This document shows, piece by piece, positions 16,537 through 25,980 of a DNA stretch of 64,000 nt. A program made the position numbers and the translations under genes. Location: contig NZ_KE383987.1 of the NCBI RefSeq assembly GCF_000423185.1, forward strand, positions 130,228-194,227. The letters run 5' to 3'. Source of the DNA: Inquilinus limosus DSM 16000. Lineage in GTDB: Bacteria > Pseudomonadota > Alphaproteobacteria > DSM-16000 > Inquilinaceae. The notes under the pieces were generated by a model. That model saw only the letters and a program-made list of their open reading frames with translations. It was not told where the DNA came from and ran no database searches. The first letter of the stretch is position 1. Every line of letters starts with the position of its first letter.

Positions 16537-18076
16537 CGCCGCCCCCGCGCCGGTCCTGGAGATGCGCGGCATCTCCAAGACCTTCCCGGGGGTGAAGGCG
16601 CTGACCCGGGTCGACCTGACCGTCTATCCAGGCGAGATCCACGCGCTGATGGGCGAGAACGGGGCCGGCAAGTCGACCCTGATGAAGGTGCTGTCCGGCG
16701 CCTACCAGGCCGATGCCGGCGGCACCATCCGCCTCGACGGCAAGGACGTCACGATCGACGGGCCGCTCGCCGCCAAGCGACTGGGCATCGCCGTGATCTA
16801 TCAGGAACTCAGCCTGTCGCCCAATCTGACGGTGGCGGAGAACATCTATCTCGGCCGCGAGCCGAAATCCGGCCCCTTCGTCGACCGCAAGGCGATGCTG
16901 GCCGGCTGCGAGGACGTGCTGAAGCGGCTGGGCGCGAGCTTCCGTCCGACCACGCTGGTCGGCGCGCTGTCGATCGCGGAGCGGCAGCTGGTCGAGATCG
17001 CCCGCGCCATCCACGCCCAGGCCCGCATCCTGGTGATGGACGAGCCGACCACCGCCCTGTCGGCGCGCGAGACCGACCGGCTGTTCGAGCTGATCCGCCG
17101 CCTGCGGGCCGAAGGGCTGGCGATCATCTACATCAGCCACCGGATGTCGGAGATCTACGAGTTGTCCGACCGCGTCTCGGTGCTGCGCGACGGCAGCTAT
17201 GTCGGCACGCTGGACCGCGACGGCCTGTCCGCCGAGGCCCTGGTCAAGATGATGGTCGGGCGCGACATCTCCGGCTTCTACAAGAAGGAGCACGACGCGC
17301 ATCAGAGCCGCGGCCGGGTGATCTTCGCGGTGCGCGACATCGCCGACGGCAACCGGGTGCGCGGCTGCAGCTTCGAGCTGCACGAGGGCGAGGTGCTGGG
17401 CATCGCCGGCCTCGTCGGCTCCGGCCGCACCGAGCTGGCGCGGCTGATCTTCGGCGCCGAGCCGAAGACCGCCGGCGAGGTCAGCCTCGACGGCAGGCCG
17501 CTGCGGATCCACGGGCCGGGCGACGCCATCGCCGCCGGCATCGCCTACCTGACCGAGGACCGCAAGGGCCAGGGCCTGTTCCTCGACATGTCGGTGCAGG
17601 ACAACATCAACCTCGTGGTCTGCGGCACCGACGCCCGGGCCGGCGGCGTGCTCGACCGCGCCCGCGCCAAGCTCCGGGCCCGCGACGCCATCGCCGCGCT
17701 GAAGATCCGGGTGGCCAACCCCGAGGTCACGGTCGGCGCGCTGTCCGGCGGCAACCAGCAGAAGGTGCTGCTGTCGCGTCTCCTGGAGACCAAGCCGCGC
17801 ATCCTGATCCTCGACGAGCCGACGCGCGGCGTCGACATCGGCGCCAAATCGGAGATCTACCGCATCATCGACGGGCTGGCGAGGGCCGGGATCGGCGTCA
17901 TCGTCATCTCCTCGGAGCTGCCGGAGGTGATCGGCGTCGCCGATCGCGCCCTCGTCATGCGCGAGGGCCGGATCGAGGGCGAGGTCGGCGGCGCCTCCGG
18001 GCGCCCCCTGACCCAGGAGGCGATCATGGCCCTCGCCACCGGCATCTCCGACCCCGCCGCCGCCACTGTCCAGTAA
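16517..18076 (+). CDS. Sugar ABC transporter ATP-binding protein (RbsA type, two NBDs)
   Basis: A 519-residue tandem ATPase of the carbohydrate CUT2 family. The first domain has Walker [10 protein letters not shown] at 46-54, a signature [14 protein letters not shown] near 155, and Walker [11 protein letters not shown]. The second domain has the degenerate Walker [11 protein letters not shown] typical of RbsA-like proteins, signature [12 protein letters not shown] and [11 protein letters not shown]. It energises uptake of a monosaccharide with the permease and binding protein that follow. Ribose, fructose (Frc) and xylose systems have the same design, so the sugar cannot be named. Confidence 0.92.
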   Translation: MLQPQTNAAPAPVLEMRGISKTFPGVKALTRVDLTVYPGEIHALMGENGAGKSTLMKVLSGAYQADAGGTIRLDGKDVTIDGPLAAKRLGIAVIYQELSLSPNLTVAENIYLGREPKSGPFVDRKAMLAGCEDVLKRLGASFRPTTLVGALSIAERQLVEIARAIHAQARILVMDEPTTALSARETDRLFELIRRLRAEGLAIIYISHRMSEIYELSDRVSVLRDGSYVGTLDRDGLSAEALVKMMVGRDISGFYKKEHDAHQSRGRVIFAVRDIADGNRVRGCSFELHEGEVLGIAGLVGSGRTELARLIFGAEPKTAGEVSLDGRPLRIHGPGDAIAAGIAYLTEDRKGQGLFLDMSVQDNINLVVCGTDARAGGVLDRARAKLRARDAIAALKIRVANPEVTVGALSGGNQQKVLLSRLLETKPRILILDEPTRGVDIGAKSEIYRIIDGLARAGIGVIVISSELPEVIGVADRALVMREGRIEGEVGGASGRPLTQEAIMALATGISDPAAATVQ

Positions 18077-18089
18077 GGGATCGTCATCC

Positions 18090-19091
18090 ATGGCCGACAA
18101 CGCCGCCACCTCCGCCGTCAACCGCGACGCCGAACGCCGGCTGATGATCCAGGGCCTGATCCGCACCCTCGGCATGCTGCCGGTGCTGATCCTGCTGTGC
18201 GTCGCCTTCTACTTCATGAGCGAGGGGGGACGCTTCGCCTCCTGGCAGAACATGTCGATCGTGATGCAGCAGGCCGCGATCAACACCGTCCTGGCCGCCG
18301 GCATGACCTTCGTCATCCTGACCGGCGGCATCGACCTGTCGGTCGGCTCGATCCTGGCCGCCGCCGCCATGGTCGCGGTGCTGGGGTCGCTGATCCCCGA
18401 CGCCGGCATGCTCGGCATCGTCTTCGGCCTGCTCTGCGGCCTCGGCTTCGGCCTGGCGAACGGGGTGCTGATCGCCTTCCTGCGGCTGCCGCCCTTCATC
18501 GTCACGCTCGGCTCGCTGACCGCGGTGCGCGGCATCGCCCGCCTCCTGGGCGACGACACCACCGTGTTCAACCCGTCCCTGCCCTTCGACTTCATCGGCA
18601 ACGGCACCCTCTTCGGCGTGCCCTGGCTGGTGATCATCGCCTTCCTGGTGATCGTCCTGTCCTGGCTGGTGCTGCGGCGGACAGTGCTGGGCGTGCACAT
18701 CTACTCGGTCGGCGGCAACCCGGACGCGGCGCGGCTGTCGGGCATCAAGGTCTGGCGGGTGCTGCTGTTCGTCTACGGCGTCTCCGGCCTGCTCGCGGGC
18801 CTCGGCGGGGTGATGTCGGCCGCCCGGCTCTACGCCGCCAACGGCACGCAGCTCGGCGTCAGCTACGAGCTCGACGCCATCGCCGCGGTGATCCTGGGCG
18901 GCACCTCCTTCGTCGGCGGCATCGGCTCGATCTGGGGCACGCTGGTCGGCGCGCTGATCATCGCGGTGCTGTCGAACGGGCTGATCCTGGTCGGCGTGCC
19001 CGACGTCTGGCAGTACATCATCAAGGGGCTGATCATCATCGGCGCCGTCGCGCTCGACCGGCTGCGGCTGCAGGGATCGGCCCGCACCTGA
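18090..19091 (+). CDS. Sugar ABC transporter permease (RbsC type)
   Basis: A 333-residue inner-membrane permease of the BPD_transp_2 (CUT2) family with about 8-10 helices. The conserved segments GGIDLSVGSILAAAAM near residue 75, GGNPDAARLSG near 208 and AVILGGTSFVGGIGSIWGT near 265-283 are all present. It starts 13 bases after the ATPase stop with GGGA upstream. A strong hairpin (19101-19130) separates it from the binding-protein gene. Confidence 0.93.
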   Translation: MADNAATSAVNRDAERRLMIQGLIRTLGMLPVLILLCVAFYFMSEGGRFASWQNMSIVMQQAAINTVLAAGMTFVILTGGIDLSVGSILAAAAMVAVLGSLIPDAGMLGIVFGLLCGLGFGLANGVLIAFLRLPPFIVTLGSLTAVRGIARLLGDDTTVFNPSLPFDFIGNGTLFGVPWLVIIAFLVIVLSWLVLRRTVLGVHIYSVGGNPDAARLSGIKVWRVLLFVYGVSGLLAGLGGVMSAARLYAANGTQLGVSYELDAIAAVILGGTSFVGGIGSIWGTLVGALIIAVLSNGLILVGVPDVWQYIIKGLIIIGAVALDRLRLQGSART

Positions 19092-19100
19092 GGTTCCCGG

Positions 19101-19130
19101 GCCGGCGGGATCTCTGGTCGTCCCGCCGGC
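19101..19130 (+). promoter_or_regulatory. Intercistronic hairpin between permease and binding-protein genes
   Basis: GCCGGCGGGA (19101-19110) and TCCCGCCGGC (19121-19130) form a perfect 10-base stem with a 10-base loop. There is no U-tract, so it is more likely an RNA-processing or stability element that sets the ratio of binding protein to membrane components than a terminator. Confidence 0.55.
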
Positions 19131-19160
19131 TCCATCATTCGAGACCAGGGGAGGATCCAC

Positions 19161-20087
19161 GTGCTGAAACATGTCCTGCTCGCCGGCGTCGCGCTGGCGC
19201 TTTCGGTCGGCGCCGCCGAGGCCAAGGATCTCAAGAAGATCGGCGTCTCGCTCGGCTCGATGGGCAACCCGTTCTTCGTCGCCCTGGCCAAGGGCGCCGA
19301 GTTCGAGGCGAAGAAGACCAATCCCGATGTCGAGGTCCAGGCCGTCGGCTACGACTACGACCTGGGCAAGCAGTTCACCCAGATCGACAACTTCATCGCC
19401 GCCGGCGTGGACATGATCCTGCTGAACCCGGGCGACCCGAAGGCGATCGGGCCGGCAATCAAGAAGGCGCAGGCGGCCGGCATCACCGTGGTCGCGGTCG
19501 ACACCGCGGCCGAGGGCGCCGACGCCACGGTCACGACGGACAACGTCCAGGCCGGCGAGATCGCCTGCAAGTACATCGCCGACAAGCTCGGCAACAAGGG
19601 CAACGTCGTCATCATCAACGGCCCCCAGGTCTCGGCCGTGGTCGACCGGGTCAAGGGCTGCCACAACGTCTGGGACAAGCTGCCGGACCTGAAGATCCTC
19701 TCGGCCGACCAGGACGCCAAGGGGTCGCGCGACGGCGGCCTGGCGGTGATGCAGAGCCTCTTGACCCGGTTCGAGAAGATCGACGGCGTCTTCGCCATCA
19801 ACGACCCGACCGCGATCGGCGCCGACCTGGCGGCCAAGCAGCTGGGCCGCAGCGGCATCGTCATCACCTCGGTCGACGGCGCGCCCGACATCGTCGCCGC
19901 GCTCGAGGGCAACACCCTGATCGAGGCCTCCTCGGCCCAGGACCCGTTCTTCATGGCCCGCAAGGCGGTGCAGGAGGGCGTCGGCATCCTCAACGGCCAG
20001 AAGCCGGCGCAGGACCCGACACTGATCCCCTCGACGCTCGTCACCCGCGACAACGTCAAGGACTACAAGGGCTGGACCGGGGAATAA
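19161..20087 (+). CDS. Sugar ABC transporter periplasmic substrate-binding protein (RbsB type)
   Basis: A 308-residue type I periplasmic binding protein (Peripla_BP_4). Signal peptide residues 1-21 with cleavage after AEA. KIGVSLGSMGNPFFVALAKG opens the mature chain, DMILLNPGDPKAIGPAI is near 85, and TSVDGAPDIVAALEGN near 238 is in the C-lobe. It captures a sugar for the RbsA/RbsC-like pair. The GTG start at 19161 has GGGGAGGA upstream. It is the last gene of the operon and is followed by a terminator-like hairpin. Confidence 0.93.
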   Translation: MLKHVLLAGVALALSVGAAEAKDLKKIGVSLGSMGNPFFVALAKGAEFEAKKTNPDVEVQAVGYDYDLGKQFTQIDNFIAAGVDMILLNPGDPKAIGPAIKKAQAAGITVVAVDTAAEGADATVTTDNVQAGEIACKYIADKLGNKGNVVIINGPQVSAVVDRVKGCHNVWDKLPDLKILSADQDAKGSRDGGLAVMQSLLTRFEKIDGVFAINDPTAIGADLAAKQLGRSGIVITSVDGAPDIVAALEGNTLIEASSAQDPFFMARKAVQEGVGILNGQKPAQDPTLIPSTLVTRDNVKDYKGWTGE

Positions 20088-20095
20088 GCCCGGCG

Positions 20096-20133
20096 GCGCA
20101 GGTTGGGCCGCGGACCGCGAGCCCAACCTGCGC
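20096..20133 (+). terminator. Hairpin at the end of the sugar ABC operon
   Basis: GCGCAGGTTGGGC (20096-20108) pairs perfectly with GCCCAACCTGCGC (20121-20133) around a 12-base loop. The following bases, ATCCTTATCC, are only weakly T-rich. Position 8 bases after the operon's last stop supports a termination or mRNA 3'-end function. Confidence 0.6.
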
Positions 20134-20247
20134 ATCCTTATCCGAAAATGCTTTGCATGGCAGACCCGGCGCGATCGTCCATGGCCCTGGCGATTCGTCC
20201 GGCGTAAGTCTTAGGGAACGACCGAGCCGCAACGGGCCCCGTTTCCG

Positions 20248-21180
20248 ATGACGATCTCTCAGGCCGAACCGAAAGGGTCCGCGGACGAAGCGGCCCCGGC
20301 CTCCATCCTGCCCGCCATCGGCTACAAGCTGGCCTCGGCCGCCCTCTTCACCTGCATGTCGGCGCTGATCAAGCAGCTTGGCGACCAGTACCCGGTCGGG
20401 CAGATCGTCTTCGTCCGCAGCTTCTTCGCCATGATCCCGGTGCTGTGGCTGGTGCATCGCCTCGGCGGCTGGCGGGTGCTGCGGACCGAGCGGCTGGGCG
20501 GCCATCTGCGCCGCTCCGGCTCCGGCCTCCTGTCGATGTTCTGCGGCTTCACCGCGCTCGGCATGCTGCCGCTGGCGACCGCGACGGCGCTGGGCTACGC
20601 CGCGCCGATGTTCATCACCCTGCTCGCCATCCCGCTGCTCGGCGAGACGGTGCGGATCTACCGCTGGAGCGCCGTGGTGATCGGCTTCATCGGCGTGCTG
20701 CTGGTGGTGCATCCGAGCCCCGCCACGGGCGTCTCGCTCGGTGCCCTGGTGGCGCTGGGCGGGGCGCTGGCCACCGCCTTCGCCATGATCTCGATCCGCA
20801 AGATGGCGGACACCGAGCCGAACGTCACCATCGTCTTCTACTTCACCCTGTCCGGCACCGTCGCCGGCGCCGCCACCCTGCCCTTCATCGGCGTCTGGCC
20901 GGACCTGATCGACATTCCGATCCTGGTCGCGGTCGGCCTCCTCGGCGGCATCGCCCAGATCCTGATGACCAAGGCCTACCAGCTGGCCCCGGCCTCGGTG
21001 ATCGCGCCCTTCGACTACGCCTCGCTGGTCTTCGCCCTCGGCCTCGGCCTGCTGATCTGGGCCGAGTTCCCGACCCCGATCGAGCTGGTCGGCACCGCGG
21101 TGATCGTCGGCTCCAGCCTGTTCATCGCCTTCCGCGAGCGGCAGCGCCGGATCGTCCGCCCGGTCGGCAAATCCATGTGA
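20248..21180 (+). CDS. DMT-superfamily transporter (two EamA domains)
   Basis: A 310-residue inner-membrane protein with ~10 helices arranged as two EamA repeats. FVRSFFAMIPVLWLVH is in helix 2, ATALGYAAPMFITLLAIPLLGE closes the first repeat, and LAPASVIAPFDYASLVFALG marks the second. It probably exports or imports a small metabolite; the substrate is unknown. It stands alone, 160 bases after the sugar operon. Confidence 0.88.
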   Translation: MTISQAEPKGSADEAAPASILPAIGYKLASAALFTCMSALIKQLGDQYPVGQIVFVRSFFAMIPVLWLVHRLGGWRVLRTERLGGHLRRSGSGLLSMFCGFTALGMLPLATATALGYAAPMFITLLAIPLLGETVRIYRWSAVVIGFIGVLLVVHPSPATGVSLGALVALGGALATAFAMISIRKMADTEPNVTIVFYFTLSGTVAGAATLPFIGVWPDLIDIPILVAVGLLGGIAQILMTKAYQLAPASVIAPFDYASLVFALGLGLLIWAEFPTPIELVGTAVIVGSSLFIAFRERQRRIVRPVGKSM

Positions 21181-21227
21181 CTCTCAGGCGCTTGCGCTGA
21201 GTCGTAGGAATCGGAGACTGTCCGGCC

Positions 21228-21749
21228 ATGTCGGTCGCATCCTTCGGTTCCCGAGTCGCCCGGGCCCTCGCTCTCTCCATCGCCCTGCTGCTCGGCCCGG
21301 CTGCGGCGGCATGGGCCGGCTGCACCGATGCCGCGGCGCCGGAGGTGAACTGGCGGCGCTGCCTGCAGGATGGGCGCCTCCTGAGCCGCGTCGACCTGAC
21401 CGGCGCCCAGCTGCGCGACGTCAGCCTGACCCGCGCCATCATGGACGGGGCGATCCTGACCGGCGCCGAGGCCTACGGCGCCAAGTTCATCCGCACCTCC
21501 CTTCAAGGCGCCAAGCTGGATTCCGCCCGCCTGACCAACACCGACTTCACCGATGCCGACCTGACCGGCGCCGACCTGAGCAAGAGCGACCTGCGCAACG
21601 CCCGCTTCGTCGGCGCCAGGCTGCGCGGCGCCATCCTGACCGGGGCGGAGCTGCGCGGCACCGTGTTCCGCGACGCCGACCTGTCCGGCGCCACCTGGAC
21701 CGACGGCGTCAAGATCTGCGCCGAGGGCTCGATCGGGCTGTGCGAATAA
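21228..21749 (+). CDS. Exported pentapeptide-repeat protein
   Basis: A 173-residue protein with a signal peptide (cleavage near AWAG, residue ~28) and about 20 tandem pentapeptide units of the A(D/K/R)Lxx type from residue ~50 to 155 (for example DLTGADLSKSDLRNARF). These fold as a right-handed quadrilateral beta-helix. CTDAA and VNWRRC before the repeats, and KICAEGSIGLCE at the end, provide cysteines that could form periplasmic disulfides. Cytoplasmic relatives can mimic DNA; an exported one probably has a structural or binding role. Function unknown. Confidence 0.85.
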   Translation: MSVASFGSRVARALALSIALLLGPAAAAWAGCTDAAAPEVNWRRCLQDGRLLSRVDLTGAQLRDVSLTRAIMDGAILTGAEAYGAKFIRTSLQGAKLDSARLTNTDFTDADLTGADLSKSDLRNARFVGARLRGAILTGAELRGTVFRDADLSGATWTDGVKICAEGSIGLCE

Positions 21750-21792
21750 CCTGGCGGGGCATGGCCCTCCGAAGAGCGAACCGAGCAAACCG

Positions 21793-22311
21793 ATGACCAG
21801 CACCGACCGCCCCACGCGGCACCTTGCTTTTCCCCTCGACCGGATCATCGCGGCCATCCAGATCCTCGGCGGTCTCGCCGGGCTGACGGAGATCGGCTCG
21901 CGGCTCTATCGCGACGGCGGATCGATCCCCTCGCTGACGCAGGGGCTGGTGATCCTGGCCGCCACCCTGATGATGCTGCTCTGCATCGTCGCCGGCGCCC
22001 TGCTGTGGAGACGCCGTGCCCTCGGCTATTCCCTGTCGCTGCTGGTCCAGGCCGGCCAGATCCCGATCCTTTACACCGCCGGCTTCGCTTATCATTTCCA
22101 CATGATCGCGCGGCTTCCGGTGACGCTGGTCGCCGGCGCCACAGCGATGTCGATCACGCCGTCCTACGGCATCGGCCTGGACCCGTTCCAGGGGGCGCTG
22201 TCGTTCGGTCTCTATCTCGACACCGGCCTGGCCGGGACGATTGTCGCGCTCAACCTGGTGCCGGTCGTCCTCTGCATCATCCTCGAGTATTTCCGGCAGC
22301 GGAACCGGTAG
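21793..22311 (+). CDS. Membrane protein of unknown function
   Basis: A 172-residue protein with about four hydrophobic segments (approximately residues 18-35, 50-72, 82-102 and 145-165). A short charged stretch WRRRALGY lies between helices 2 and 3. I recognise no family. It follows the pentapeptide gene by 43 bases on the same strand and converges on the GNAT gene across a dispersed palindrome. Confidence 0.65.
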   Translation: MTSTDRPTRHLAFPLDRIIAAIQILGGLAGLTEIGSRLYRDGGSIPSLTQGLVILAATLMMLLCIVAGALLWRRRALGYSLSLLVQAGQIPILYTAGFAYHFHMIARLPVTLVAGATAMSITPSYGIGLDPFQGALSFGLYLDTGLAGTIVALNLVPVVLCIILEYFRQRNR

Positions 22312-22361
22312 CCCAGGTAATTCATACCAGCGGTCTTTGAGTTCGACTCTCCGACCCCTTT

Positions 22362-22453
22362 CCGTCATGGCGAGGCGCGCAGCGCCGTGGCCATCCAGGG
22401 CCGCTCACACCGGCCCCTGGATGGCCACGGCGCTGCGCGCCTCGCCATGACGG
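22362..22453. repeat. Dispersed palindromic repeat, stem type B
   Basis: A nearly perfect inverted repeat of about 92 bases: CCGTCATGGCGAGGCGCGCA and its continuation to ATCCAGGGCC on the left, mirrored by GGCCCCTGGATGGCCACGG to CGCCATGACGG on the right. It sits between two convergent genes, where it can serve as a terminator for both. Ends and core match the other four repeats, but the stem sequence is different. Confidence 0.85.
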
Positions 22454-22454
22454 C

Positions 22455-22955
22455 TCAATATTTCGGGCCGTTGATATCCGCCTTCGCCAGTGCCGCCAGC
22501 TCCTCACCGCTGAGGCGATAGCCGGTCCAGTCGAACTTGTGCTCGAAGCCGAGCCGCTCATAGACGTCCCGCGCCGGGTTCCAGGTCAGGACCGAGAGGT
22601 CGAGCCGCTTGCCGCCGCGCTCGACCACCAGCTTGGCGATCCGGGCCACCAGCGCCCGGCCGACGCCGAGACCGCGGGCGGCGTCGCGGACATAGAGGTC
22701 CTCGAGATAGATCCCCTCCCGCCCCTCCCAGGTCGAGTAGCTGGAGAAGAACAGGGCGAAGCCCAGCACCTGGCCGCCGCGTTCGGCGATCAGCGCCTCG
22801 AACTTCGGATTCGGCCCCCAGCCGTCGCGCAAGAGGTCGGCCTCAGTCGCCAGCACCGCGTCCGGTTCCTTCTCGAACACCGCCAGCTCGGTGATCATCG
22901 CCAGGATCTCCTTGGCGTCGCGGGGCTCGGCGGGGCGGATCACGAGGTCGGTCAT
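22455..22955 (-). CDS. GNAT N-acetyltransferase (diamine acetyltransferase-like)
   Basis: A 166-residue GNAT protein. The acetyl-CoA loop is RDAARGLGVGRALVARIA at about residues 91-108. TELAVFEKEPDAV near 25 and EGIYLEDLYV near 80 are hallmarks of the spermidine/thialysine (SSAT-like) subgroup, and WNPARDVYERLGFE near 128 is the conserved C-terminal segment. It likely acetylates a small amine in the cytoplasm. The frame is open further upstream, but the ATG at 22955 gives the canonical N-terminus. Confidence 0.87.
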   Translation of the reverse strand: MTDLVIRPAEPRDAKEILAMITELAVFEKEPDAVLATEADLLRDGWGPNPKFEALIAERGGQVLGFALFFSSYSTWEGREGIYLEDLYVRDAARGLGVGRALVARIAKLVVERGGKRLDLSVLTWNPARDVYERLGFEHKFDWTGYRLSGEELAALAKADINGPKY

Positions 22956-23059
22956 GGCAGGTCTCGGTTCGGGGTTGCGGCGATCCTCGACGGGTCCCCA
23001 ACCTGCGTCAACCGGACGCCGAGCGTTTCGATGCAGGCCGGTCATGCTATAGGAGACGC

Positions 23060-25306
23060 ATGGTCGAACTTTCCCGGAACATGCCGGCCGGCTTCGAGCC
23101 GCCGTATCTGCAGAACCTGAACCCGGCGCAGCGCCAGGCGGTCGAGACGCTGGACGGCCCGGTGCTGGTGCTGGCCGGCGCCGGCACCGGCAAGACCCGG
23201 GTGCTGACCACCCGGCTGGCGCATCTCTTGTCGACCCGCCGGGCCTGGCCGAGCCAGGTGCTGACCGTCACCTTCACCAACCGCGCTGCCCGCGAGATGC
23301 GCGAGCGCGTGTCCCAGTTGCTGGGCACCCCGACCGAGGGCTGGTGGATGGGCACCTTCCATGCCCTGGCCGCCCGCATCCTGCGCCGGCATGCCGAGCT
23401 GGTGGGCCTGCGCTCCAACTTCTCGATCCTCGACACCGACGACCAGATCCGGCTGATGAAGCAGCTGATCGAGGCCGACGCCATCGATTCGAAGCGCTGG
23501 CCGGCCCGGGTGCTGCTGGGCGTGATCGAGCGCTGGAAGGACCGCGGCCTGACCCCGGCCAAGCTGAAGCCGGCCGATGCCGGCGAGGTCGCCCAGGGGC
23601 GCATGCTGCAGCTCTACATCGCCTATCAGGAGCGGCTGCGGACGCTGAACGCCTGCGATTTCGGCGACCTGCTGCTGCACAACCTGACCATCTTCCAGGA
23701 GCATGCGGAGATCCTGGCCGAGTACCAGGACCGCTTCCGCTACATCCTGGTCGACGAGTACCAGGACACCAACGTCTCGCAGTATCTCTGGCTGCGCCTG
23801 CTGGCCCAGAAGCACCGCAACCTGTGCTGCGTCGGCGACGACGACCAGTCGATCTATTCCTGGCGCGGCGCCGAGATCGGCAACATCCTGCGCTTCGAGC
23901 AGGACTTCCCCGGCGCCGCCGTGATCCGGCTGGAGCAGAACTACCGCTCCACCAGCCACATCCTCGGCGCCGCCGGCGGGCTGATCGCGCACAACCAGGG
24001 CCGCCTGGGCAAGACCCTGTTCACCGAGGCGGAGGGCGGCGATTCGGTGGTCGTCCGCAGCGTCTGGGATGGCGAGGAGGAGGCGCGCTGGGTCGGCGAC
24101 GAGATCGAGCGGCTGCAGCAGCAGAAGGTGCCGCTCAACGAGGTCGCGGTGCTGGTCCGCGCCGGCTTCCAGATGCGCGAGTTCGAGGAGCGCTTCCTGA
24201 CCCTCGGCCTGCCCTATCGCGTCGTCGGCGGCCCGCGCTTCTACGAACGGCAGGAGATCCGCGACGCCATCGCCTATCTGCGCGTGGTGGCCCAGCCGGA
24301 CGACGACCTGGCCTACGAGCGCATCGTCAACGTGCCGAAGCGCGGCCTGGGCGACGCCACCGTCCAGCTGCTGTACCGGGTCGCCCGCGCCCAGGGCGTG
24401 GCATTGACGGAGGCGACGCTGCGGCTGATCGAGACCGACGAGCTGAAGCCGAAGCCGCGCGGCGCCTTGCGTGTCCTGATGGGCGATTTCGAGCGCTGGC
24501 GCCGGATGCTGGAGCAGGCCTCGCATGTCGAGGTCGCCCAGACCGTGCTGGACGAGAGCGGCTACACCGCCATGTGGCAGGCCGACAAGTCGCCCGAGGC
24601 CGCCGGCCGGCTGGACAACCTCAAGGAACTGATCAACGCCATGGGGGAGTTCGAGACCCTCCAGGCCTTCCTCGAGCATGTCAGCCTGGTGATGGAGAAC
24701 GAGTCTGGCCAGAGCGGCGAGCAGGTGACGCTGATGACCCTGCACGCGGCCAAGGGGCTGGAGTTCGCCCATGTCTTCCTGCCGGGGTGGGAGGAAGGGG
24801 TATTCCCGAACCAGCGCGCCCTCGACGACGGCGGCATCGCCGCGCTGGAGGAGGAGCGGCGCCTGGCCTATGTCGGGCTGACCCGGGCGAAGCGCCGCGC
24901 CTATGTCTCCGCCGCCGCCAACCGCCGCATCCACGGCCAGTGGCAGACGGCGCTGCCCTCGCGCTTCATCGGCGAGCTGCCGGACGCGCATGTCGAGGTG
25001 ACTTCGGACACCGGCTTCGGCGGCGACCGCTTCGTCGAGGCGGCGCCGACCCGGCTGTGGACGGCGCCCGCGCAGACCGGCTTCATGCGCCGCGCCCCGG
25101 TGACGATCGAAGGCAGCGGCTACGAGGTGCGGGAACGGCCGCGCCCGGCCCGCGCCTTTAATGTCGGCGACCGGGTGTTCCACCAGAAGTTCGGCTATGG
25201 CGAGGTCCGCAGCGTCGACAGCGACAAGCTGACCATCGCCTTCGATCATTCCGGCGAGAAGCGGGTGATGGACAGCTTCGTCGTCCCCGCCGCCGAGGCA
25301 GGATAG
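23060..25306 (+). CDS. uvrD: ATP-dependent DNA helicase UvrD/PcrA
   Basis: A 748-residue superfamily 1A helicase. Q motif and LNPAQRQAV at 20-28, Walker A AGAGTGKT at 39-46, motif II LVDEYQDTN near 231, motif III VGDDDQSIYSWRGA near 255, motif IV EQNYRST, motif V TLMTLHAAKGLEF near 557, and motif VI VGLTRAKRRAYVS. The C-terminal segment (GDRVFHQKFGYGEVRSV onward) is the Tudor-like domain that contacts RNA polymerase in PcrA/UvrD. It acts in nucleotide-excision and mismatch repair. No LexA-type GTTC-N7-GTTC box was seen upstream. Start ATG at 23060 follows AGGAGAC. Confidence 0.95.
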   Translation: MVELSRNMPAGFEPPYLQNLNPAQRQAVETLDGPVLVLAGAGTGKTRVLTTRLAHLLSTRRAWPSQVLTVTFTNRAAREMRERVSQLLGTPTEGWWMGTFHALAARILRRHAELVGLRSNFSILDTDDQIRLMKQLIEADAIDSKRWPARVLLGVIERWKDRGLTPAKLKPADAGEVAQGRMLQLYIAYQERLRTLNACDFGDLLLHNLTIFQEHAEILAEYQDRFRYILVDEYQDTNVSQYLWLRLLAQKHRNLCCVGDDDQSIYSWRGAEIGNILRFEQDFPGAAVIRLEQNYRSTSHILGAAGGLIAHNQGRLGKTLFTEAEGGDSVVVRSVWDGEEEARWVGDEIERLQQQKVPLNEVAVLVRAGFQMREFEERFLTLGLPYRVVGGPRFYERQEIRDAIAYLRVVAQPDDDLAYERIVNVPKRGLGDATVQLLYRVARAQGVALTEATLRLIETDELKPKPRGALRVLMGDFERWRRMLEQASHVEVAQTVLDESGYTAMWQADKSPEAAGRLDNLKELINAMGEFETLQAFLEHVSLVMENESGQSGEQVTLMTLHAAKGLEFAHVFLPGWEEGVFPNQRALDDGGIAALEEERRLAYVGLTRAKRRAYVSAAANRRIHGQWQTALPSRFIGELPDAHVEVTSDTGFGGDRFVEAAPTRLWTAPAQTGFMRRAPVTIEGSGYEVRERPRPARAFNVGDRVFHQKFGYGEVRSVDSDKLTIAFDHSGEKRVMDSFVVPAAEAG

Positions 25307-25314
25307 GCAAACCC

Positions 25315-25980
25315 ATGCGAGTGATGGTTCGAGGCGCGGCGCTGGCGCTGACCGCCGCGCTGGCGGCGTCCGGCGCGGCCGCGGCGGAGACGGGCGGCAC
25401 GCTGATCGTCCCCGGCGGCAACGGCGAGATCCTGGCCCTGACCGTGCCGCCGGGCTGGAGCCGCAGCTTCGCCGGCGTCGAGGGCAGCACCACCGTGGTC
25501 GAATGGCGCCCCGCCGACCCGGCCGAGGCCGCCGACGGCAGCATCACCGTGACCCGCATCGGCGGGCTGGGCAGCAGCGACCCGGCGGATTTCATCCGCG
25601 AGAGCGTCGAGGCCCTGAAGCCGGACTGCGACGACGTGGTCGAAGGCCAGGTCCGGACCGACCCGGCCGGCACCGTGCGCACCGCGCTCGGCTGCACCCG
25701 GCGCAAGAGCGACGGCCAGGGCGAGATGCAGCTGCTGCACATCGCCGTCGGCCGCGAGGCGATCTATGTCGCCCGCCGGATCTGGCCGCTGGCCGCCTAT
25801 GACAAGGCGCATATCCCCCTCTCCTCCGCCCAGATCGCCGAGGGCGGCGCCGATATCGACGACCTTCGCGTGTGCAACCTGCCCGGCGTCGGCACCCCCT
25901 GCCCGGCCGAGCTGGCGGCAGCGCTGAAGGACAAGATCACCGACCTGTCGCCGCTGGTGCTGAAGAGCGGAGCGCCCTAA
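25315..25980 (+). CDS. Exported protein of unknown function
   Basis: A 221-residue protein with a signal peptide (residues 1-24, cleavage near AAAAE). The mature part shows VPPGWSRSFAGVEGSTTVVEW and later VCNLPGVGTPCPAEL, with four cysteines (CDDV, LGCTRR, VCNL, PCPA) that could make two disulfides in the periplasm. I recognise no domain. It starts 8 bases after uvrD; a shared transcript is possible, but a functional link is not implied. Confidence 0.7.
   Translation: MRVMVRGAALALTAALAASGAAAAETGGTLIVPGGNGEILALTVPPGWSRSFAGVEGSTTVVEWRPADPAEAADGSITVTRIGGLGSSDPADFIRESVEALKPDCDDVVEGQVRTDPAGTVRTALGCTRRKSDGQGEMQLLHIAVGREAIYVARRIWPLAAYDKAHIPLSSAQIAEGGADIDDLRVCNLPGVGTPCPAELAAALKDKITDLSPLVLKSGAP

Noticed and set aside
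22956-23059. LexA box upstream of uvrD
   Set aside because: No GTTC-N7-GTTC or close variant is present in the uvrD leader, so SOS control of uvrD is not supported here.
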